Positions 1 through 4,531 of a DNA stretch of 5,036 nucleotides are shown one piece after another. Positions within the stretch are counted from its first letter, which is position 1, and every line of letters starts with the position of its first letter. The position numbers and the translations under genes were made by a program. The notes under the pieces were generated by a model. It worked only from the letters and a program-made list of their open reading frames with translations. It did no database searches and was not told the DNA's origin. The stretch is taken from the NCBI GenBank assembly GCA_045643185.1, contig JAZUKH010000145.1, positions 1-5,036 of the forward strand, given 5' to 3'. The DNA comes from RGIG464 sp045643185. GTDB lineage: Bacteria > Myxococcota_A > Bradymonadia > UBA4248.

Positions 1-1586
1 GAAACCACATTGTAGTTTTTTTGGATCTCGTCCTCCTGATCCATCTGGTCAGGGGCGACCGTCAACAGCTCCTGTTCGGGGGCAATCTCTTTGTCCGAAG
101 CGATGTGGACGAGGGCACTGTGGGTACAGGCGAGTGTGTTGCTGGTCGAGTAGGGATTCTGGCATTCTGGATCGAGTTTGGTGCCCGCAGAGATCGCGTA
201 GTCGGCAACATTATTATAAGTTCCGGCGTTGAACAGACGGCTTGGCAGGCCCAAAACGAAGTTGATGAGGGCGATGATGGAGACGAACGCGAGCAGCATG
301 GCGGCGACGTTGATGGCGAGTTGCATGCCTTCGGAGGCACCGCGTGCCGCAGCGTCGATGACGTTGGCATCCTGTTTTTTGTCATCCAGCTTGTAATTGC
401 CCATTGTTTCGGATTCCTCGGTCTCGGGGAACATCATCTTGGCAACCACTAACGTCGCTGGTGCGCTCATGACACTCGCCGCGATCATGTGCCCCGCAAT
501 GTCGGGGAAATAGGGCTGCAGCATGGCGACATACGAGGCCATGACGCCGCCGGCCACGGTGGCAAAACCACCTGTCATGACGGCAAAAAGCTCGGAGTTG
601 GTCATTTTGCCCACGTAGGGCTTTACAACGAGTGGCGCTTCGGTCTGGCCGACAAAGATGTTCGAGACCGCTGACAGCGTTTCAGAGCCAGACGTGCCCA
701 TGAATTTCATCATGAAAGCCGCCATGCCTTTGACGATCCATTGCATGATGCCGATGTGGTACAGCATCGTCATGAGGGAGCTAAAGAAGATGATCGGGGG
801 CAAAATGCTCATGGCCGTGTTCACGTTGGCCGACTCGATCTGTCCGCTGGCGTAACTGGCGAACAAAAAGTTCGTGCCGGCCTTGGTAAAGTCGAGCAGC
901 ACGGTAATGGCGTCATTCAAGCCGGCAAAGATCGCCTTGCCGATCGGCGTCCAGAGGATGAACATGGCAAAGACCAGCTGCAGCAGCATGCCGACGATGA
1001 CGAGTTTCCACAAGATCTTTTTGCGATTGTTACTGAAGGCGTAACAAATGGCGAGGAAACCGAAAATGCCGAAAATACTCATGAGGCGGCTAGGCCACGA
1101 GTGGGTATCTTCGGCTTTCTTTTTGTCGATGAGGATCTCAGTGCCGACTTTTGCGCGCTGAGGATCATGGTAGTAATCGGCCGCATCGATCGTTTTGGCC
1201 GCGACAGCCGGGTTGGCTGCGGCGGTTTCGGGCTGAAGTGCGTCGCCGAGTTGTGCGTCCGCGTTGGGAGTATCCGCGACACCGGCGACGGTGGCCGCCG
1301 ACGCGGCGTTTGTATCGACGATTGGTTCGGAGCCTTCCGCCTGAGCTGGCGTGGTTTCGCCAGCCGCAGTCGGGGCTGGCGTGGCAGCTGGGGCTGTTGG
1401 CGCGGCGTCAGCCGGTGCCACGACGGGGGCATTGTCAGCGGCGTCCTGGGCACTGGCCGGCAACTGGTCTTTGGTCACGATGCCCGTCACCAGAACGAAC
1501 AAGCCGAATCCCATCACGAGGTAGGCCAGCACGTTCGATATGCGCTTAGGTATCGAGAATTGGGGAAATAACGTGAACTTTTTCAT
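1..1586 (-). CDS. Concentrative nucleoside transporter (CNT/NupC family), 3' end outside window
   Basis: This gene encodes an inner-membrane symporter that, by family, imports nucleosides using a Na+ or H+ gradient. 528 codons are readable from ATG at 1586 with no stop before the left edge, so the C-terminal part is missing. Residues 19-37 form one membrane segment. Residues 42-135 are Ala/Pro-rich low complexity. The CNT core starts near residue 169 (SIFGIFGFLAICYAFSNNRK). The first substrate hairpin is clear: N309, then GQTEAP with Q314, T315 and E316, followed by MTGGFATVAGGVM (residues 337-349). These match the nucleoside and sodium site residues known from Vibrio cholerae CNT and resemble human CNTs more than E. 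coli NupC. ASVMSAP and SEGMQLAINVAAMLLAF are further family motifs. The second binding half (NEF and FxNxSS regions) is off the window. The readable tail, residues 449-528, is polar and atypical. AGGAG (1590-1594) lies 3 nt before the ATG, a short spacing, but an in-frame stop just upstream leaves no earlier ATG. It is probably co-transcribed with the upstream signal peptidase homologue, 82 nt away. Confidence 0.94.
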   Translation of the reverse strand, partial: MKKFTLFPQFSIPKRISNVLAYLVMGFGLFVLVTGIVTKDQLPASAQDAADNAPVVAPADAAPTAPAATPAPTAAGETTPAQAEGSEPIVDTNAASAATVAGVADTPNADAQLGDALQPETAAANPAVAAKTIDAADYYHDPQRAKVGTEILIDKKKAEDTHSWPSRLMSIFGIFGFLAICYAFSNNRKKILWKLVIVGMLLQLVFAMFILWTPIGKAIFAGLNDAITVLLDFTKAGTNFLFASYASGQIESANVNTAMSILPPIIFFSSLMTMLYHIGIMQWIVKGMAAFMMKFMGTSGSETLSAVSNIFVGQTEAPLVVKPYVGKMTNSELFAVMTGGFATVAGGVMASYVAMLQPYFPDIAGHMIAASVMSAPATLVVAKMMFPETEESETMGNYKLDDKKQDANVIDAAARGASEGMQLAINVAAMLLAFVSIIALINFVLGLPSRLFNAGTYNNVADYAISAGTKLDPECQNPYSTSNTLACTHSALVHIASDKEIAPEQELLTVAPDQMDQEDEIQKNYNVV

Positions 1587-1668
1587 AAGCTCCTGATGTC
1601 ATAATTAGGTCAAACAGATTTCATGCAGACGTCGGATCGCGTGAAAAGACAAATACGACGCCGGTCAA

Positions 1669-2481
1669 CTACAAAAATTTAATAAAAGGTCCGATCAGGC
1701 CGTCATCGTGAACCGATTTAAGGATGAACAGGGCTTTTCCACGCAATTGTGTGACGGGCATGGGGCCATTCTGTCGCGAGTCGAGCGACCCCATGCGGTT
1801 GTCGCCGGCCAAAAAGCACGTGCCGGGTTTGAGTGGAAATTCGCCAGTGAGTCGGGTCACGATCGGCGTTTGGGGCAGCATAATGTGCCAGGTTGCGTCG
1901 GGCAGGCTTTCGCGCCATATCTCGGGCTCGTCGGCTGGGCGCGCGATCGCCGGGTTGGTCAGGCGCAGGCGCGGCACTGCCTGACCGCTTATCGTCAGTT
2001 TGTCGTTATAGAACGACACGTTTCCCTCATCACACGCGATGACGCGCAAAAAGTTTGGGCCGGCGGCATCCGCTTCGGTTTTGAGCGCATACACGTTGCC
2101 CGGACGCGGCGTTTGGGCGTGCTCCAGGTTGGTAAAACGTTGAAACACCACGAGATCGCCTTTCGACAGCGTCGGTTGCATGGCATTCGATTCGACCGTT
2201 TCGACACCAAATAGCACGACCAACGTCAACATCCCAACAAAGATCGCGATGCCGATCAACGTCATGACTGGAGACGTGTGCTTTTTGGCTTTTTTGCGTC
2301 GTGAAGGGGCTTTTTTGTCGGGCTTTTCGGCCATTTTGATGGCCTGCAAGGCCATGTCTGAGTTGTGGCCGCCATTTGAATTCGTCGAACTTTTGCGACC
2401 TTTCGAGCTACTTTTGCGACGAGTTGTTGTATGTTTGGATTCGTCCACGTTGGGGGACGTTTTTCGTTTGGAAGCAGCCAT
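1669..2481 (-). CDS. Signal peptidase I (S26A) family protein, predicted catalytically inactive
   Basis: This is a 270-residue homologue of type I signal peptidase, which normally cuts signal peptides from exported proteins at the outer face of the inner membrane. Residues 1-72 are very basic and Ser/Thr/Lys-rich. Residues 73-93 form one membrane anchor. The family boxes follow in order: box B at 98-105 (SNAMQPTL), box C GDLVVF at 108-113, box D at 143-149 (NFLRVIA), and box E at 226-236 (GDNRMGSLDSR) followed by GKA. The usual box B reads SxSMxPTL, with the nucleophile just before Met; here that residue is Ala100 (codon 2182-2184). The usual box D reads YIKR, with Lys as general base; here it is Leu145 (codon 2047-2049). 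Both dyad residues are therefore missing while the fold motifs, including S232, D234 and R236, are kept. Staphylococcus aureus SpsA is a known parallel. The ATG at 2481 has no clear Shine-Dalgarno; Met43 or Met50 are possible alternative starts and would still include the anchor. The CNT gene follows on the same strand. Confidence 0.9.
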   Translation of the reverse strand: MAASKRKTSPNVDESKHTTTRRKSSSKGRKSSTNSNGGHNSDMALQAIKMAEKPDKKAPSRRKKAKKHTSPVMTLIGIAIFVGMLTLVVLFGVETVESNAMQPTLSKGDLVVFQRFTNLEHAQTPRPGNVYALKTEADAAGPNFLRVIACDEGNVSFYNDKLTISGQAVPRLRLTNPAIARPADEPEIWRESLPDATWHIMLPQTPIVTRLTGEFPLKPGTCFLAGDNRMGSLDSRQNGPMPVTQLRGKALFILKSVHDDGLIGPFIKFL

Positions 2482-2482
2482 T

Positions 2483-2486
2483 GGAG
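2483..2486 (+). promoter_or_regulatory. Ribosome binding site of the Nif3-like gene
   Basis: GGAG lies 6 nt before the ATG at 2493 and decides the start of the Nif3-like gene. It falls in the 11-bp gap between the two divergent genes. The longer in-frame extension back to 2376 has no family similarity and runs antisense through the peptidase gene. Confidence 0.75.
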
Positions 2487-2492
2487 AAAACC

Positions 2493-3605
2493 ATGAAGAC
2501 AGTCGAAGATATTCGTCGAGTAATGAATCAATTTTTTCCTGCTCAGGGCGCAGAAGACTGGGACAACCCGGGTCTGCAGCTGGGCAGAGCGACAGGCGTT
2601 GTAAAGCGCGTTCTGCTAGCCTTGGAACTAACGCCAGACGTGGTCAGAGAAGCGATAGAAAGTCAGGCGGAACTTATTTTAACGCATCATCCGTTTATCT
2701 TTAAGCCTATAAAAGCAATAAATGACGACACCGCCGACGGGCGTATGCTTTTGGACCTTGCAGAGGCGCACATCGCGCTGATGGCAGCGCATACGAACCT
2801 GGACAGTGCGCCGCAGGCGATCAACGAGAAGCTGAGTGACGACCTTGGTTTGTTGAATCGTTCGATCCTTTTGCCGCACGAAGCTTTTGCCGCCTACAAA
2901 ATTGTGGTTTTTGTGCCCGAATCGAACGCGGATGCGGTCGCGGCGGCGATGCATCGTGCCGGTGCAGGGTGTGTGGGCGATTACAGCGACGTCTCGTTTC
3001 GTGGTCGCGGCACTGGTTGTTTTGCGTGTGGCGAAAATGCGCATCCTGCCATTGGTGCGCCGGGGTCCGTCGAGCGCGTCGATGAAGTCCGCATCGAAAT
3101 GGTCGTGTCGGCGCGGCATCTGGCTGCCGTCACCAAAGCTTTGTTGGCCGCACACCCTTATGAGGAGCCTGCCTACGACGTTTTCAAGCTCGAAAGCCCC
3201 GTGCACGGCATGACCGACATTTATGGTTTCGGCATGGTTGGCGATCTGCCCGAAGCCATGCGTCTCGACGACTTTTTGGCGCATCTGCGAGAACTTTGGT
3301 CGATCGACGCCATTCGGGCAAGCGGCGCGCCAGACAAACGCATCCAGCGTGTGGCCATCATGAATGGTTCAGGCGCCCGCTACGTCTCAAAAGCTCGCCA
3401 CGTCGACGCCTACATCACTGGGGATTGCGGTCATCACGATTTTGACAACGCCAATCGACTCGGCGTCGCGCTCATTGATGCAGGGCATTATGACACCGAA
3501 AAATTCATTCCGTCCATCATGCAGTCGGTTTTGCGCGCGCAATTCGGTCATGAGATCGAATGCTGCATCGCTCAGTCGATGAGACGCCCATTTGCGGTGT
3601 ATTAA
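2493..3605 (+). CDS. Nif3-like dinuclear metal center protein, long form with PII/CutA-like insert
   Basis: This is a complete 370-residue member of the Nif3/YbgI/YqfO family. These are widely conserved cytosolic toroidal hexamers that bind two metal ions per subunit; the biochemical role is unsettled, with hydrolase activity and a GTP cyclohydrolase-like fold link proposed. The N-terminal half has EDWDNPGLQLG (21-31), LTHHPFIF with H65 and H66, and HTNLD with D104. The C-terminal half has GDCGHHDF (310-317) and DAGHYDTE with H332 and E336. Together these supply the metal ligands known from E. coli YbgI. Residues 135-235 form the extra domain typical of Bacillus YqfO-type proteins, with GAGCVGDYSDVSF, GTGCF and HPYEEPAYD motifs. 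The length fits the long subfamily (about 370 residues). The start at 2493 agrees with the conserved N-terminus and a GGAG site 6 nt upstream. In many bacteria a C4 zinc-ribbon gene follows; here only hairpins and an antitoxin gene on the opposite strand are seen. No defects are visible. Confidence 0.97.
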   Translation: MKTVEDIRRVMNQFFPAQGAEDWDNPGLQLGRATGVVKRVLLALELTPDVVREAIESQAELILTHHPFIFKPIKAINDDTADGRMLLDLAEAHIALMAAHTNLDSAPQAINEKLSDDLGLLNRSILLPHEAFAAYKIVVFVPESNADAVAAAMHRAGAGCVGDYSDVSFRGRGTGCFACGENAHPAIGAPGSVERVDEVRIEMVVSARHLAAVTKALLAAHPYEEPAYDVFKLESPVHGMTDIYGFGMVGDLPEAMRLDDFLAHLRELWSIDAIRASGAPDKRIQRVAIMNGSGARYVSKARHVDAYITGDCGHHDFDNANRLGVALIDAGHYDTEKFIPSIMQSVLRAQFGHEIECCIAQSMRRPFAVY

Positions 3606-3626
3606 GAATTCAGTTTCGTTTTGTGG

Positions 3627-3644
3627 AGGGGGAAGTCTCCCCCT
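3627..3644. repeat. GC-rich hairpin just after the Nif3-like gene
   Basis: AGGGGGA (3627-3633) and TCCCCCT (3638-3644) form a perfect 7-bp stem with a 4-nt loop, 22 nt after the stop codon of the Nif3-like gene. The position suggests transcription termination, but there is no T-run on either strand, so it is not a canonical intrinsic terminator. It may be part of the same repeat unit as the long palindrome that begins 3 nt later. Confidence 0.55.
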
Positions 3645-3646
3645 AC

Positions 3647-3733
3647 GCGGCTATTTCTTGGCGAAATCGTTTCCATGTGGATTCGTTGCATGCTACGAAT
3701 CCACATGGAAACGTCGCCAACGAAATACGCCGC
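3647..3733. repeat. Long imperfect inverted repeat, 37 paired bases with a perfect 19-bp core
   Basis: The core arms are 3668-3686 and 3695-3713, a perfect 19-bp match around the 8-nt loop TGCATGCT. The stem continues outward as 3658-3664 with 3714-3720 (7 bp), 3652-3657 with 3722-3727 (6 bp) and 3647-3651 with 3729-3733 (5 bp). The interruptions are AAT at 3665-3667 on the left and single C bases at 3721 and 3728 on the right. It lies between the convergent ends of the Nif3-like gene and the antitoxin gene. No open frame here looks like a gene. It could be a dispersed REP/MITE-like element, a transcription barrier or a structured RNA. There is no U-tract. Confidence 0.9.
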
Positions 3734-3837
3734 TACCCCTTCGCCTGGCAGGGCCATCTAACCTGGTTGTTACCTTTGCCTTAGCTCGTTCGCACACGTT
3801 AATTCAGACGTCCACCCAATATGCGCAAACACAGTTT
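3734..3837. other. Spacer downstream of the antitoxin gene, no toxin gene
   Basis: These 104 bases lie where a RelE/YafQ-type toxin gene would normally follow the antitoxin on the minus strand. I see no toxin-like frame, no C-terminal RelE motif and no recognisable remnant. The full distance from the antitoxin stop to the Nif3-like stop is about 230 bp, too short for an intact toxin of about 90 residues. Confidence 0.7.
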
Positions 3838-4110
3838 TTATGATTCAAGCGATGCTTTAAGGTCTGAAATTGAATTGTATCCTTTAATATTTGGATCGTG
3901 TGCAATCTTGTCGCTTTCTTCGATAGCCTTAATGGAAGTTCTCTCTAAAGAATCGAGCTTCATATCAAAAGGCAACCCATTATGATAAATGGTTTGTCTC
4001 AAAAAGATATTAATGGCCGTTGACATGTTTATCCCCAAGGCTTCAAAAATATCTTCGGCAGCCTTTTTTATCTCTGTATCTGTTCTTGCGCTTATGGTTG
4101 TGATAGACAT
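3838..4110 (-). CDS. RelB/DinJ-family type II antitoxin, apparently without its toxin
   Basis: This is a complete 90-residue protein of the RelB/DinJ family, the DNA-binding antitoxin half of RelE/YafQ-type toxin-antitoxin pairs; E. coli DinJ is 86 residues. Residues 1-50 fit the ribbon-helix-helix domain: a short strand TTISARTD (4-11), a helix through IKKAAEDIFEALGI, and the family signature STAINIFLRQ (30-39) followed by NGLPFDM. Residues 51-90 match the usual toxin-binding tail, with AIEESDKIAHDPN and a closing SISDLKASL, so both halves appear intact. A strong AGGAGG (4116-4121) lies 5 nt before the ATG. The partner gene normally comes directly downstream, but none is present. GC is low (64 of 180 bases over 3841-4020, against 40 of 60 in a sampled line of the Nif3-like gene), which suggests horizontal acquisition. 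By family it should repress its own promoter. Confidence 0.92.
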   Translation of the reverse strand: MSITTISARTDTEIKKAAEDIFEALGINMSTAINIFLRQTIYHNGLPFDMKLDSLERTSIKAIEESDKIAHDPNIKGYNSISDLKASLES

Positions 4111-4115
4111 TGTGA

Positions 4116-4121
4116 CCTCCT
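4116..4121 (-). promoter_or_regulatory. Ribosome binding site of the antitoxin gene
   Basis: The minus strand reads AGGAGG 5 nt before the ATG at 4110. This is a near-ideal Shine-Dalgarno and fixes the antitoxin start. Confidence 0.85.
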
Positions 4122-4146
4122 ATTTAAAGCCTCTACAACTGCTGTC

Positions 4147-4189
4147 GTAATGCATTTACTGTTAAATAAATGAATGCAGATGTATTACA
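4147..4189. promoter_or_regulatory. Possible antitoxin operator region
   Basis: This AT-rich segment 37-79 nt upstream of the antitoxin start has interrupted dyad symmetry: GTAAT (4147-4151) with ATTAC (4183-4187), and CATTTA (4153-4158) with TAAATG (4167-4172). RelB/DinJ-type proteins bind palindromic operators in their own promoters, so this is a candidate autoregulatory site. The dyads are short and AT-rich and could occur by chance. I could not assign convincing -35 and -10 boxes. Confidence 0.3.
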
Positions 4190-4290
4190 GAGCGGTTACT
4201 GTTCAGTCGTGGGGCTAAGCAATAGGTTGTTATAGAGGTTGCGTTTTCTTGAGTAATTAATTTTTGGTGCAGGTCTGGGACTGCGGCGCG

Positions 4291-4339
4291 ATGGTGGACG
4301 GTAGAGATGCGCGGTCCGCACGTCTCTACCGTCCACCAT
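4291..4339. repeat. Inverted repeat with a perfect 17-bp stem
   Basis: ATGGTGGACGGTAGAGA (4291-4307) is the exact reverse complement of 4323-4339. Inside it, TGCG (4308-4311) pairs with CGCA (4317-4320), leaving a 5-nt loop and a 2-nt bulge (4321-4322). There is no T-run after either arm, so it is not a typical terminator, and it stands in a divergent promoter region rather than behind a gene. The GTAGAGA...TCTCTAC ends recall small dispersed palindromes known from several bacterial groups, notably cyanobacteria. That resemblance is from memory and suggestive only. Confidence 0.9.
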
Positions 4340-4492
4340 GCATTTCACGAGCGCTACTTTTGTCAGGTGTGTGGAACTATTTTTTCGTTCAAACAAGCCA
4401 CACGGCCGTACCAAAGCCTTAAAATTCGACAAAAATTCAAAAAATCATGTCACGTTTTCAAGCTTGCTGGGGAATATATAGGGAAGAAAACA

Positions 4493-4510
4493 GACGTGTC
4501 TTTGCACGTC
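4493..4510 (+). promoter_or_regulatory. Small hairpin in the leader of the nuclease-like gene
   Basis: GACGTG (4493-4498) and CACGTC (4505-4510) form a perfect 6-bp stem with a 6-nt loop, ending 10 nt before the Shine-Dalgarno. If transcribed it could affect mRNA stability or translation, or it could be a protein-binding dyad. It may also be chance. Confidence 0.3.
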
Positions 4511-4520
4511 ACTTTAAGCC

Positions 4521-4528
4521 AAGGAGGT
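4521..4528 (+). promoter_or_regulatory. Strong ribosome binding site of the nuclease-like gene
   Basis: AAGGAGGT lies 3 nt before the ATG at 4532, with the AGGAGG core 4 nt before it. This near-perfect Shine-Dalgarno selects 4532 over the later in-frame Met16. Confidence 0.85.
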
Positions 4529-4531
4529 AAC

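Larger units (their letters stand above)
4190..4531. other. Divergent intergenic region between the antitoxin and the nuclease-like gene
   Basis: No credible gene is seen in these 342 bases. They contain the strong inverted repeat at 4291-4339, AT-rich tracts, a TATATA at 4475-4480 that could serve as a -10 box but lacks a good -35 partner, a small hairpin at 4493-4510, and the Shine-Dalgarno of the downstream gene at 4521-4528. Both flanking genes must draw their promoters from this region and the bases just left of it. Confidence 0.6.

Noticed and set aside
330..332. Glu419 of SEGM as the second substrate-binding glutamate of the CNT
   Set aside because: In V. cholerae CNT that glutamate is about 176 residues after the GQTE glutamate, in the NEF motif; Glu419 is only about 103 residues after, so the true site lies beyond the window.
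741..1571. Long open frame on the plus strand across the left region
   Set aside because: It is antisense to the nucleoside transporter, has no family motifs, and is rich in residues expected from reverse-reading GC-biased codons. The minus-strand frame shows clear CNT motifs throughout.
2442..2458. Small dyad CGTCC / GGACG upstream of the Nif3-like gene
   Set aside because: It is a 5-bp match with a loose loop inside peptidase codons, easily explained by chance.
2376..2492. Upstream extension of the Nif3-like frame to an earlier ATG
   Set aside because: The extra 39 residues have no family similarity and run antisense through the peptidase gene; the ATG at 2493 has a Shine-Dalgarno and matches the conserved N-terminus.
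2679..3284. 201-residue open frame on the minus strand within the Nif3-like gene
   Set aside because: It is antisense to a clear, fully conserved gene, has no recognisable motifs and no ribosome site that I can see.
3627..3733. Intrinsic terminator for the Nif3-like or antitoxin gene
   Set aside because: No T-run follows either hairpin on either strand. A termination effect is possible but a canonical terminator cannot be claimed.
3560..3843. Short plus-strand open frames spanning the end of the Nif3-like gene and the palindrome
   Set aside because: They read straight through the inverted repeat and have no plausible protein composition or ribosome site.
3647..4339. Integron cassette with attC sites around the antitoxin
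   Set aside because: One-sided bulges in the long palindrome and a promoter-proximal antitoxin cassette made this attractive, but the palindrome ends lack the GTTRRRY / RYYYAAC core pair. Chance matches at 3756-3762 and 4161-4167 are not placed at stem ends, and the two palindromes are not related.
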